Assembly (NCBI GenBank): GCA_003049485.1 | Contig: PYST01000237.1 | Span: forward strand, 1 to 29,196 | Reading direction: 5' to 3' | Source: Ophioceras dolichostomum | Lineage: Eukaryota > Ascomycota > Sordariomycetes > Magnaporthales > Ophioceraceae | Length of the DNA: 29,196 nucleotides | Part shown: positions 1 to 11,031 of the stretch, in pieces | How positions within the stretch are numbered: the first letter of the stretch is position 1 | How the letters are laid out: every line of letters begins with the position of its first letter | The notes under the pieces: generated by a model | Seen by the model: only the letters and a program-made list of their open reading frames with translations | Database searches by the model: none | What the model was told of the DNA's origin: nothing | Program-made: the position numbers and the translations under genes

Positions 1-1264
1 GTCTCACGTCGATTCCCTCCAGCTACTTGGCAGAGATGAATCATATATGATACGCATTGACGTCGTCCGATACCAGCATGAGGGGAAAAGTCAAGTCAAA
101 TGCCCGAGTACGGGGAGCTTTACCCTGCAGCGGGAAGCCCCACCAAACAGGTGGTCGGGTCTGTAGGGCTTAGCGAGGCCGCTCCACCGCCGGTCTCCAC
201 TCCGTAACGGCCCAATAACGGAACGACAATACGCTTAAAACGGAAACACCCGGGAGGCTCCGTGATCCTGTGACGGAGTCCTGGGAACCTCATCATCCTC
301 ACATTTACGAGTTTCGAGGGAGGCTTGCTAAGCGAGCCAAGTAACTAACCATTGGTCACTAGGCCTCGGTTTCATGCAGTGTCCATTGTCATCGCCACGG
401 GCGACGTAGACGGACGAGGGAAGAGGAAGGGATATCGCGGGGCTTTGGAGGGATCGAAGCCATGGGATGAACATGCTTGGTGGGGAGGCCAATCATTTGC
501 CCAAGAGGCGTTGGGATCAAGGCTAGGTAGGTAGACAAGGCCTCGCGGAGGGGATCAAAACAGCGGATAAGATTATCACCCTTCATCGGGGCATGAAAAA
601 CGACAGCCCGACTCGCCCGTGGGGCTTGGGGTGCGAGGCTCTCAATCCGGACTGATAGGAGATGTTGGTGAATTCGCGCTCAGGAGGCAGCCGTTCGTCT
701 GATGAGAAATAGAGTTTTCCGAGCCCTCCCGATCTCTGAGCACGAGGAGCAGATAGGACTAGGCAGGTAAGGGAGCCCTTTGTGCAAAGATATCTCATTG
801 CCCTTGAAGTAAGGATTGAAGTTGTGATCTCGTCGATTTTGCGCACAAAACCAGAACCCAGTGGACTTTGTCTCTCTCAAGCTCTCGCACGTCGTTGTTG
901 ACTCACTTCCACCACCCACTCACTGCTTTTCCTCGATTTTCTCTCGTCCTAGTTTATAACAGGCCAGACTTAGGGACCCCTCATCCATCGGACCCAATAA
1001 GCGACGGCAGAAGAAGCAGCTGTGTGATCAAAAGGAAGCGGCTAACTTCCGCCCTTTAGGTTTTCTTCTTCCTTCCACCCGACCACACAACAGCTACAGC
1101 CGCCGCCGCAGGCGGTAGGTAGTCGGGCTGGCCAGTGGAAGGAGTGCCTAGTCATCGTCCCCGCCAAAGCGAAAAACGCCAGTGATCGAGCGCAACGGAC
1201 TCTCGCAGAGGAAAGAAAGAGTAGGCATTGCTGCTTTTCTATTGCCCAGCATCTCCAGTCCTCG
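1..1264. other. Intergenic/upstream region, no gene recognised
   Basis: Only short open frames occur here on either strand, none with a recognisable domain, codon bias or consistent splice sites. The right-hand part is probably promoter of the bZIP gene: a CCAAT box lies at 994-998 and a TATA-like element follows at about 1268. A TAGGTAGGTAG run lies at 524-534 and GGTAGGTAG at 1114-1122, part of a motif scattered through the non-coding DNA of this window. I cannot exclude the end of an unseen upstream gene in the first few hundred bases. Confidence 0.5.
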
Positions 1265-1267
1265 AGG

Positions 1268-1275
1268 TATAAAAG
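1268..1275 (+). promoter_or_regulatory. TATA-like box of the bZIP gene
   Basis: TATAAAAG stands about 30-50 bases before a pyrimidine-rich stretch (CTTACACTTCTCTCTTC, about 1312-1328) that resembles a fungal transcription start region. It implies a leader of roughly 550-590 nt before the ATG at 1887. The assignment rests on sequence appearance only. Confidence 0.45.
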
Positions 1276-1517
1276 CGGGGGAAATATCATCGTGGCCGAA
1301 GATTCTCTTTCTTACACTTCTCTCTTCAAAAAAACTCCCAATCTTTGTTCATATCCAGAATCCACCTTCCCCCATCGCTAACCAACACCCACACGCTATT
1401 GATCGGTGGTTCGCAGAAAGCAGCAAAGAACGCAGTCATCCAGCAGCGACATCGGATAGCTCACCGTCATCATCCTCGTCATCGCCATCGCTATCGCCAT
1501 TACTGGCAGACAGATAG

Positions 1518-1808
1518 GTAAGTTTGCCTCTGGTACCTGGGCCTGGGAGTCACCTATGAGAGTGTAAAGGCACACTCCTCTACGGCCAGCTGATATCGCG
1601 ACCCTTCATCATCGGATAACAGCAACCAGTGTCCACCAATCTCTATCGAATGCGAACGAGCAGAAAGAACAATAACAGTGTCATCTTCTTTTTTTTGTCT
1701 GACCTATTACTTAACCTCGTAAGTACCGATGCTAGCATTGGACCTAGTCGATCACGGATGATGTTTCTGATACCGCTTGCTGACCTACCTTGGTATCTAC
1801 CTACCTAG
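1518..1808 (+). other. Candidate leader intron(s) of the bZIP gene
   Basis: Two good donors occur in the leader: GTAAGT just after CAGATAG (about 1518) and GTAAGT at about 1719. Downstream, CTGAC (about 1780) and the acceptor CTACCTAG (AG at 1807-1808) form a plausible branch site and 3' splice site. The interval could be one intron of about 290 nt, one of about 90 nt from the second donor, or two introns. If retained, it contains upstream ORFs: MRV-stop at 1556-1567, a 10-codon ORF at 1729-1761, and a 52-codon ORF from 1650 whose stop codon TAG (1806-1808) overlaps the proposed acceptor. Confidence 0.4.
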
Positions 1809-1886
1809 ATAGATACTCACCGACGATCAGCCCATCCAACGATCACTTTCCCGGATCTTGAATCCGTCGAAACCAAACTGTACAAA

Positions 1887-2864
1887 ATGTCTGGCACGAA
1901 GTCAGAGAACACGATGGGCTTCGCCATCGACAGCGAGTACCCCGACCCCACTCAATGCATTCCGATCCGCCCCGCTCCGGTCTCGACGCCGGAGCTCTCG
2001 CCGATGACCGTGTTCGGCTCGCTGGACCACCCCTCCGCCTCCTCGGATGCCTTCAGCAGCTCCACCACCCTCTCCCCCGGAAGCCAGGTCCCCCTCTCAT
2101 CATCAGCATCATCCCAGCTGCCATCGCACCACCAGCACCAACCCATGCCGCTGTCTTCTTTCATGCCAGGCGGCCCATTCCACCACCACCCCCACCCCGG
2201 CCTCGCAGCCGGCCCCACCCCAACCCTCATGTCCATGGTATCCGGGCCCCCTCCGCCCCTGAACCTCGCACCGCCGCCGACCCACCACCACCACCAACCG
2301 CGACTCTCCACATCATCATCCAACAATAGCAGCAACATCCTCCCCCTCCCACCGAAGCCAGACCGAGGCCAGCCCCGCCGCTGGCAAGACTGGGCCCCTT
2401 ACCTCGACGCCCTCCCCGACGACGAGCTCCGCGAGCTCCCGGGTTCGGACCTGGACTCGCTCCAGATGCAAGGGGACATGCCCCCCTGCACGCTCGACCT
2501 CCTCGTGCGCGTCAACTCGCGCCTCATCGCCGAGAAGTGCCGGCGCCGCCGCGTGCGCAACAACCAGTCGGCCGCCAAGACGCGCAAGCGGAAAGCAGAC
2601 GAGCTCGACGCCGCCGTGAAGGAGGCCGCGTGCCTGCGCGAGGAGCTGCAGGCCGCCGAGGCGAGCTGCGGGGAGGCGGAGAAGGAGCGCGATGCGGCCG
2701 TGGCGCAGGGCCGAGGGCTGCAGGTGCAGGTTGCGCGGCTGGAGGGGGAGAACGCGAGGTTGGTGGAGGATAACAGGCGCTTGAGGGAGGAGAATGGGAG
2801 GCTGCTGGATGAGAATGGGAGGCTGGCGGGCCCGGCGTTCTATAGCCTTGATTCGTCGCCGTGA
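1887..2864 (+). CDS. bZIP transcription factor
   Basis: Predicted DNA-binding regulator of 325 residues, single exon, expected to act in the nucleus as a dimer. Residues 30-160 are low-complexity, rich in Ser, Pro and His with several His clusters (81-85, 99-103, 133-136), typical of a disordered activation region. The basic region is at about 218-237: after a run of arginines, N225-N-Q-S-A-A-K-T-R233 keeps the bZIP N-x7-R spacing, with Thr where Ser or Cys is usual. The zipper follows in one unbroken heptad register from L240, with leucines at d positions 278, 285, 292, 299, 306 and 313. The start ATG has an ACAAA context. It does not look like CPC1/GCN4, AP-1 or HacA from its basic region, and I cannot assign an orthologue. 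The gene stands alone; the zipper codons are extremely GC-rich. Confidence 0.88.
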   Translation: MSGTKSENTMGFAIDSEYPDPTQCIPIRPAPVSTPELSPMTVFGSLDHPSASSDAFSSSTTLSPGSQVPLSSSASSQLPSHHQHQPMPLSSFMPGGPFHHHPHPGLAAGPTPTLMSMVSGPPPPLNLAPPPTHHHHQPRLSTSSSNNSSNILPLPPKPDRGQPRRWQDWAPYLDALPDDELRELPGSDLDSLQMQGDMPPCTLDLLVRVNSRLIAEKCRRRRVRNNQSAAKTRKRKADELDAAVKEAACLREELQAAEASCGEAEKERDAAVAQGRGLQVQVARLEGENARLVEDNRRLREENGRLLDENGRLAGPAFYSLDSSP

Positions 2865-5171
2865 GTTGGTGATGATGCGGAGACTATCGGCTGGGTAGTT
2901 TGGTCCGGGTTCATTGTTTATTTCCCCCTTTCCCCCCTTTTTTTTCTACCCCTGAAGCATGGTTTGAAGAAGCGTGGCGCGGCATAGCGGATTTGCATCG
3001 GAAGTCGGGATTTTATATAGGATGCCGGCGCATATTTTGGTCTTTTTTTCCCCTCCACTTTTCTTTTCACTTTCTCTTCACTTTTTTTTTCTGGCGCATG
3101 GGAGGGGAGAGGGACGGGAGCCCATCGCGGTTGTGGCGCTTCAGGCTGCGATTCCGCCGTACATTGGGCGCTCTGAGTTGCTCGGCATCTTCATGAGCCT
3201 TCGGACGGGGCTCGGAGGGAGATCGTCGAAGCTCGTGGTGGAAAAAGGTCGCGATAGATGGTCGGGGTTAGAGAGGGTTAGGGTGGCGGTCGTCACTGCG
3301 GTGCTCTTTTCTCCTTCGTCTCGCGTTCCTTTTTGCGTTCTGACCCTCGCGCTGAGAAATCATAGTTAGCAAACAGTTTATCTGCACACCGCGTCCCATG
3401 TCTGATCCTCCTTCATAGGAAAGAAAGATGTCATCGGCTTCGATAGGGATAATGGCTGCCAAGCGGACTGCGAGGTGCGACGCCTCCAGGCATTCGCACC
3501 GCTGTCTTGGTTTCCAGAAGGCACTCATATCGTCAAGGCCGTAATTTTGCACTGGATGGGCAAGGGCCCTAAGGTTTGCTAGGGCCGAAAAGCTGATCCC
3601 TGAGAAATGGCGAGACAGTGCCACCTGGTCGAGATTCAAAGAACTCGATCGCAGAAGCGGATGCCTCACTCGCCCCGTCTCGATGTTGGACCGACTGTAG
3701 GGGTCGAGGCGGCCCCAGAACGCTTCATGCTGGGTTTGCGGCTTCCAGATGCGTTTCTCTGATCATGTTCGTTCTAAGCTTCGTGGACTCAGGCTCTCGT
3801 CTGCCTCATTGTCAAGTTCTAGTCTTTGCCTGGAAAGCTCCTAACCGCGTTCCAAAGCGCATTTTGACGTTTTCTGCTGGGTATTTGCGAGCAATGACAC
3901 GAGCAGTACACTTGAGCTGGATGCTCAGGGTGACAGGGCGATGTATTGATGCTCGATTGAGGCTCGTGACGTAAGTGACGCGTGCGTGGAACCACGCTTC
4001 CCAATTCTTGCCGGTCGAAGAGAGAATAAATTTATTCAGAAAGACAGGGCTGTGGTATGGACATCCGATATCAATACATAGGCCTGACAACAGAGAGGGC
4101 GCCGAATGAACATCTCATCTAAGGTAGACAGAGTTGGAGCAGAATTTGACGGGACAATGGGCAGTTTGTGCAGGTTACATGGCAGAAAGCAGTTTCGTGG
4201 CGGAAGGGGGCAAAGAAGTAGGTGTACGAGAAGGAGACAAGGTTTTGATCCACGGGAACTGCACAGTCGTCACTTTGACATTCACACCACGGTGACGAAG
4301 ATGATTCACGACAGACCACGTTGACAAGGCTCAGGGTCTGAGAAGAAGACGAGCAATTGGATTGGCCCACGTCATGCACAGTCTTCACCGGAAGGCTGAC
4401 CATAGGAGGCATCACGCGCTGAAAAGAAGCGAGGGGAGCCTAGCTCATCGATTGACTGGCTCATCAAGTTCACCATTTCCTCAAATCATCACCGCGGTAT
4501 CGCCATCGTGTTACCTCGTACCGACCCAAGCAGAGAGAGAAGTGAGTGCAGTCGACCTTCAGCGATGACCGAGCCCTCGGAAGAAGAGGCTTTTGTGAAA
4601 GGCCCATCGGGCTACGATGGGAACATGTGAGTATAGACGAATGAGAATAGAATCATGCCGTGACGAGAGGGGTTGCTGTGACTGGTGTGATAGGTAGCTG
4701 GTGTCGATTCAATGAAGGGAGCCCAAAGAGGAAATATTAGAAAGTGACGCGTCACCACACCCTAGCCGAGGATGCCACGAGTGGTGGTTGGGGCATGCGT
4801 CCCGACCTCATGCCGGGACAGGTGGCTGCTTTGGGGAGAGAAACATCACTGGGACAAGGACAAAGTGGTGTCCAAGAGAAGAGCCCACGACTGAGCGCAT
4901 TGTCGCCACAACGAACAGGAAATATAATTAAAGTAGATACCTGTGAAGGTACCTAAAAGTAGGTGAGTAAGAAGGCACTTGAAAATAGTAAGGAAAACAA
5001 GTCCATATCCAAGACCAAGTATCCAATCCGAGCTGCCCCCCCGATCCGTGAGCTTGGTTGGTGGGTGCAATTTTGATCCGCCCCAACAGGGTATAAATTT
5101 CTAGAAACATCGCCGACTCAGTCGACACGACACGACTCTCAACAAGCCTCCCCTGCAACAGAAACGTATCT
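2865..5171. other. Intergenic region, no gene recognised
   Basis: The first about 300 bases are probably the bZIP 3' UTR, with long T-rich tracts (2930-2945, 3045-3095). The remainder holds only overlapping short ORFs on both strands, without domains, splice structure or codon bias. The right-hand end would carry the 3' UTR of the membrane-protein gene on the minus strand. A GGTACCTA motif is at 4949-4956. No transposon or RNA gene was seen. Confidence 0.5.
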
Positions 5172-6187
5172 CTACTGAGTGGGGTAGGGCTGCTGAGGCT
5201 GCTGGTACACCGGAGCGGGCTGGCCGTAGCCAGGCTGCTGCTGCTGAGGCTGTGGGTAGCCCGCCGGCGCCGGCTGCTGCTCCTGTCCAGGCTGGCCATA
5301 GTAAGGCTGGGGCACGGCGTACGCAGCCGGGGCCGGGTACTGACCCCCGTAGGGCTGCTGGCCGGCCGCCTCCTGGGCCTTCGGGGGCATCTGGCCCAGC
5401 TCGGCTTGCTGCTGGGGATAGACGGTAGTAGCAGGTGCAGGGGCGTTATTGCTCCCCGGGTCGCGCAAGCACGCCAGGACGAAGAAGACGATGTTGACGA
5501 TGCACAGGATCCTGCGAAAGCAAACAAAGCAACAAAAGCATCAGCAAGAAAGCTCTGGAAGGAGGGAGGAGGGAATGCGGGCGGGTAGAAAACATAGATG
5601 TGAAACGCACCAGGCGAAGGCACCAAGGGCAGCAGCGGCGGCCATGGCGCCACCAGACTTCTTGAAGATATCGTCATAGTTGTAGTACGCGCTCCGGTAC
5701 AGCGAGCTGTAGGAGAGCAGGCTGGCGGCCACGCTCGCAGCCCAGGCCCAGGCGGAAAGCCAGAAGATGAGGCTCAGGATGTAGGCGATGAGCACGATGA
5801 TGCGGATGAACAGCTTCGGGACCCACAGCTCGAGAGCGACCGCGGCCCCAAAGACGAGGAAGGTCTTGATGGCCTGTAGAACGACAGAGATTAAAATGAC
5901 TTGTTAGCTGGGCCACCCAGAAAAATGGCAAAAGCCCACACGCACGCAAAATATTGCGTATGCTGTCGTTTTTCGTGGTTGGCAATACTTACAACAAAGA
6001 TGAGCAAACCAGGCGCGCCAGTGCCGTAGTAGTAGCCATAACCGTAGTCGGTGCCCCAGAGCGAGAGGGTATAAGCGGCGAGAGCCAGCACAATCAGAGC
6101 AAGGACGAGGATGGCGATCTTCACGAACAGCAGCCACTTGGGCAGGGTCGGGGGGACGCCCCTAGCGAGGAGACCTTTGACGCCCAT
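5172..6187 (-). CDS. MARVEL-type four-helix membrane protein with Pro/Gln-rich tail
   Basis: Spliced model: exons 6187-5993, 5873-5611 and 5511-5172, giving 265 aa. Intron 1 (5992-5874) has GTAAGT, a CTAAC branch and TACAG; intron 2 (5610-5512) has GTGCGT, CTGAT and CGCAG. Both joins keep the frame and fuse hydrophobic segments. Four membrane spans are visible at about residues 16-44, 60-83, 87-118 and 140-168, with short loops and a Tyr-rich loop (about 45-55). This layout fits the fungal MARVEL-domain family, whose members sit in the plasma or vesicle membranes. The last about 95 residues are a polar tail made of P, Q, Y, G and A (repeated YGQP/QQP-like units), probably cytosolic. It is not an obvious Nce102 orthologue, which is shorter and lacks the tail. 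Topology is confident; the family name is tentative and the function unknown. Confidence 0.75.
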
Positions 6188-9100
6188 TTTGCGTGTGCGA
6201 TTTTACTTCCGAACGGGTTGAAAAACGGCCTGATTCAAAAATGACTTGCTCGCTGCGCTTGCGAACGTAGGCGAGACCAATTCAAGAAGAGAAGGGGCGG
6301 CAAAGGGGGATTGGTGGGTGATTGATATACGCAGTGGTTGCTGATGTGGCAGGTATATCACGAGAACACACACGCGTGCGCCGCCAAAAATTGGTGAACA
6401 AAGAAATGGGTGGTGAAATTAAAGGAATCAAAGACAAATCAGAAAAGCCAGTCCAGACCATTCACGAAGCAAACACAGGAGAGGGCATGCGTCGTTTTTA
6501 AAAAGAACCATCCCTCTGAAAGAGGCAGAGACTGAGGGAGAGAGTCAGAGACAGGGGTGCAAGGGGGGCCCTGCTAGCTGAATCTGAAATCCACAAACGG
6601 TTCGTGTGCTAGCCTATCGCGTTTGCAGGGGCCCTGAGCCCGGCTAAGGAATGGAGAGCGGAGGGGAAGAGAACTCAACTGGAGGAGAAAAGGAGAACGG
6701 GCGCAGCGCCACCGCCATTTTTGGTTGCCTTGTTGTTTGCGCCGTGCGCCTCCCTGCCGGCCATCGGGCTTCACTGTCGCTCCCTCCCATCAGGGAGGTG
6801 TGGAGAGAATGGCGCCCTGCCGTTGCGGACTGCGACCCAACTACATGTAGCTAACCCAGGTCGGACCGCATACCTATCCTACAATGTACTACCTACCTGT
6901 GGGCGGCGGCCATTTTCGTGCTGCCGCCTTCCTTTCGGAAGCGAATAGGAAAAGGTGAGGGGGCGGCACAAAAATTCCTTCGTGGTGCTGACGGTAATGA
7001 TGGAGAAATGGAGAGGCAACAGAGGAGGCACAGGGCGGGCAAATAGCAGGCAGGAATAAGGAGTCAATGCAGGCAGATGAATGTTGTGGGGGTTGGGGAA
7101 TTGGGCCAGCACACCTCCGTGTGGAATACACGGAGAGAGGCAGCCAGGTCACGCCTTGAAAGAGAAGTTCCCCGCCATCATTCATCCCTGTGCAGATTCA
7201 ACTCTTGCGGGCATCTGATTGGTGAGACCAGGAGTTGTCTCTCGTTCTTTTTAGCGCGGATGGCTGAGGCGAAGCGCAGCGATTTGCCGATGGGGCTGGC
7301 TTCCATCTTCTCGGCGGGCTTTTGTGGCTGGCTTGGCTGTGCTGTCGCCAATCGCCAATCGCCATGTTTTTCTTGTCCGCTCTCAACTCTCAACCTCTCC
7401 TTTTTTTCGTGCCGCCTTGGTCGTCGGACGCCGGCAGTTTGGTAGCGTCTCAGTCGGGATATTGGGGGGAGATCGTGTGGCTGCGCCATCTCGAATATCA
7501 AACCGATCGAGCCGAGGAGCCGTGATGATCTCCGAGGCTGAAAATGGCTGAAAGCTTAAGGGCCGCTAGTGGACGAGCGCAAACACCACGCTCGATGGGA
7601 ATTGGAAGTTTTGCGAATGGATGGATGGTCAGTGGGCGGTACATTTGACATGCCGAAGTTCGTAGGGCTAACCTGCTGCAGTGACGTTCGCTCCGCTCCC
7701 CCGTGCAGGACAGCACTGACACCAAGCCGCGAACAAAACTTGGTGGGCTTGCTGGCCTCAACAGTTAAACCTTCGAGGAGGTGGTTCTGCATGGCTTTAA
7801 TTTTCCCTTCCCACTCAGTGAGTCTTCTGGTAGAGAGTAGAAGAAGATGCGGAATCAAATTTTGAGATCTTTTCCCCTTCTGGCAACGGGTACACCAACC
7901 GGCTCATCGGCTGGTTTCTTCATTACAGCGGGGCTTCCCTGATGACCACAGCAACCTCATCCGAACTAAGATTGCGCGCTCGCAGAAGTCATCCTCGCGT
8001 TCCATCCTCATCTTGGAGAAAAGGCCGGAACAAGCCCCCCCCACATTTTTGCTGTGCATCTTTCCATATGCCAGTCATCGGAGATGCCCTTGTTGAGACG
8101 CTAGCCAAGTGATGTCGCTGAATCCCGACCAGACGGAAGCCCTTGGAACCTGCGGGACGCGATTCAAGAGTAAGAATTTCATGCGGCAAAGGAACGAAGG
8201 TTACTTTCGGGACAGTGGCCGGCACTGGGACAATGCATACTGCATGATCCCACGAACGGAGGAGAGGTACGGAGTCGGGAGCGGGAGCGAGGCGGGTGGG
8301 GCCGTGAATCCCGGTTCCAGCTTTTCTCCCGAACACTCTCCGGGACACTCTCCGGAACACTCTCCGGAACAACTCTTCCGGTGCGTCTCCAAAGAAGGAG
8401 ACGAGGTCCAGTCAGCATGAACCGATACCGCAACTGCGGCTCCTTATACAGGGGTCTGGGAATCTTGACTTTGACAGAGATCAGGCTGGTTCAGAGCAGT
8501 GCAGACCTAACCCAGAAACTCCGGGGTCCTCGCTGAGCGGAGCCGGGAAGCACTTACGCCCCTCCTAGTAACGACGATGATCTATTGCGCCCTATAAAAA
8601 GCACTTCTAAAGTCGGTACAACTTTAGTTCTTAGTATGTACGGCTCTCATCAGTTGTGAAAGTTGCGAAACAAAAGGGAGGGACGTATGGCGTCAGGGAT
8701 CGCCTGTGCTTCCAGCCTCTGACGAGATCTCAAACACTTACACGGTAGCAGAAACGAGGCGAGGTGAGGATGCCACCACACTTCTGTGCCACAGTAGAGA
8801 GGGACCATGGAAAGCAAGGTACGTGAGTGTACATCAATTTTCCACGCTCTCTACCCCCGGACAGTGTTAAGTAGGTACCTACGTAGACTTGTCCCAGTCC
8901 GGGGCATTTCTGAGGGATAGTACATGAGGCACAACAAGGCCCACAAGGGGACGGCCTTGTGCTCTACTTGGCACTTGAGACGTCATACCAGCTTACGTTG
9001 TCCCCAACTTTTGCTTTCATTCGTAAATTTGTGTATAAATAACATGGGATGTATCTCCATGAGCAGGCAACTAACCCGATGCCACGGAAAAGCAACTATT

Positions 9101-9329
9101 CTTCAACTATTCTCGAGTAAGCTCATGTCAAGAGGCATGATGAACAACTCAAGAGAAAAGCAAAGTACTTAGGTTATATTCAACGCCCCGAGTCTATAGT
9201 AAATATGAAGAATTCCTCGTATATAAGTCATCATACGTACCCGCGAAGGCTGTATATAGGTTTCTCCCTCCATCATCACGCATTTATAAACCACCACCCC
9301 TCGCTCCCTCAGACACACCACACCGCCTA
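6188..9329. other. Intergenic region, no gene recognised
   Basis: About 3.1 kb between the start of the membrane-protein gene and the end of guanine deaminase. The part next to 6188 is probably promoter and leader of the membrane-protein gene. The part next to 9329 is AT-richer and probably 3' flank of guanine deaminase. Many short ORFs exist but none has a recognisable domain or plausible splicing. The visible structures are a 12-bp tandem repeat at 8331-8380 and TACCTA-type motifs at 6888-6898 and 8871-8886. The palindromic stretch GTAGGTACCTACGTAG is the latter. Confidence 0.5.
8331..8380. repeat. 12-bp tandem repeat, about four copies
   Basis: Units GAACACTCTCCG (8331-8342), GGACACTCTCCG (8343-8354) and GAACACTCTCCG (8355-8366) are followed by a degenerate unit, GAACAACTCTTCCG (8367-8380), with two extra bases. 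The unit length is a multiple of three, so the repeat keeps any frame open, but neither strand shows a convincing gene here. It is a small minisatellite. Confidence 0.85.
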
Positions 9330-11031
9330 TCATCTCCTCTCATGCACAAGCCTACCCCTAACCCAAACCATCTTCGTATTCCTATCATCCCCATTAAACA
9401 GCCACTTCGCCACCCGGTCCTCCCAGCTCTCCCACCCAAACACATCCACATTGCTCGCATGATCATCACAATCACCGAGTCCTCCCTCAACGCCGCCGTC
9501 GCCATCCCCCTCCAGCCTCCCATCCGCACCAACATGCCCCAACCCAACAAGCTGCGCGTCCCACTCCATCCCATCCTCAAACGCGCCCACCCTCCCCTCC
9601 AGGCCGACGACCTTTGCCCCGCCCCTCGTGGCGAGGTACAGCACCTCCTCCACGGAGAGCTTCGCGCCGTCGTCCCCTCCCATCGCGACGTGCCTGCTGA
9701 CCAGCAGCGCCAGGCGGGCGGCCTCCAGGACGGAAGGGGAATAGCCCCCGCTCATGTCGGTGCCCAGCCCGACCTCGACCCCCTTCCCCATCAGCCAGCG
9801 CACGCGGGCCGCTCCCGACGTGATGGCGCTGTTGCTGCAGGGGCAGTGGCTGACCTTGGAGCCGCGGGCGGCGATCAGGTCCGCTTCGGCCTCGGAGAGG
9901 TGGATCGCGTGCGCGAGGATCGTCTGGTCTGTTAGCAGGCCGAAGCGGTCGTAGACGCCTGCGTAGGAGGATGCGACGTCGTCGTCTTCCTGACCGCCAT
10001 CACCATCACCATCATCCTTGGCCGTGGCCGTGGCGCCTTCACTACCACCGCAGAACAGCTCGCGCACGAGCGCGATCTCGCCCGTATTCTCGCTAATATG
10101 CGTCTGCACCGGCAGGCCCGTCTCCGCATGCAGCTCCCCCAGCAGCCCCAGCAGCTCAGCCGAGCAGCTCGGCGCGAACCGCGGCGTGATCACGGGGCGG
10201 ACCGTCGCGAAGCCCGGGTCCGCGGCGGAGATGTGCGCAATGCTGGCGCGCGTGGCGGCGACGCTGGCCTGGGGCGAGGCGTCGCGGTACCACTCCGGGG
10301 ATAAAGTCGAGTCCATGCAGACGCGTCCCACGAGGGCGCGCTGGCCCGCGGCGAGGCAGAGGTCCGCGAGCAGGTTCGTCGAGGCCACGTCGACGGTGGC
10401 GTAGTACGCCGCGCAGGTGGTGCCGTGGGCCAGGGTCTTGCGGATGCAGCGGCCGTACACCTTGCGGGCTTTGGCCGGGTCCGAGAGGGACGCCTCCATC
10501 GGGAAGGTGTATGTGTTGAGCCAGTCGAGGAGCGTCGACTTGCCGAAGATGCCTACGTTGGGGTACTGTGAGGCATGCAGGTGCGTATCTGTGTTTTTTT
10601 GGTTGTTAGGGCAAAGTGTGTATGTCAGTCAGTGTCGGTCAGTAGGTAGGATGTGTTCTCTATGTTGTTGAGAGTCCCGTCCTCCCCCTTTACCCTCCCT
10701 CCCTCGTTCACTCAACTGATATCGATTTCTCGCGACTTGACATACCTATAAAACCCGGGAAGAAGAACTGCCCGTCCTTGGCGGCAATGACGGCAACCTC
10801 GGCGGCGGACCAGCCAAGGCGCGGAAAGAGCACCTCCTCCGCCTTCGCGCGGTCACACGGCGTCTCAACAGCGACGATCTTGCCCTCTCGGGACACGCAG
10901 ACGGCGGAATCATGCCTGTACTCCAGCTCCGCTAGCGACTTGCTGTGGACGAAGGTCCCGAGGAACAGCTTGTGTTGCTGCCCAGGGACATGCCCATACC
11001 CGGCCGTCGCATCGCCAGAGCTTGGCTCCAT
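9330..11031 (-). CDS. GUD1: Guanine deaminase
   Basis: Converts guanine to xanthine and ammonia in purine salvage; a cytosolic zinc enzyme of the amidohydrolase superfamily. Exons 11031-10746 and 10588-9330 give 514 aa. The intron (10745-10589) has GTATGT, a CTAAC branch (10609-10605) and ACACAG; splicing creates D96 in the metal-binding motif PGFI-DTHLHASQYPN. Metal and catalytic motifs seen: H98-x-H100, QTH259ISE262, AH322AIHLSE and GTD373MSGG. LLDWLNTYTFP (115-125) and the RPVITPRFAPSC segment are family hallmarks. About 276-302 is an acidic Gly/Asp-rich insertion, explaining part of the excess over the roughly 450 aa of animal enzymes. The ATG at 11031 starts 16-20 residues before the conserved region. 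The symbol follows the yeast orthologue. Nothing ties it to the FAS neighbours. Confidence 0.93.

Noticed and set aside
1952..2338. 128-codon minus-strand frame opposite the bZIP gene
   Set aside because: Composition is Trp/Gly runs produced by the His/Pro repeats on the coding strand.
3400..4700. Possible decayed transposon or RIP-mutated region
   Set aside because: No terminal repeats, no reverse transcriptase or transposase fragments in any frame, and no strong AT shift or loss of CpA-type balance visible by eye.
8440..8620. Possible tRNA or structured RNA in a GC-mixed stretch with GGTTC
   Set aside because: No proper A and B boxes (no GGTTCGANNCC) and no cloverleaf could be drawn.
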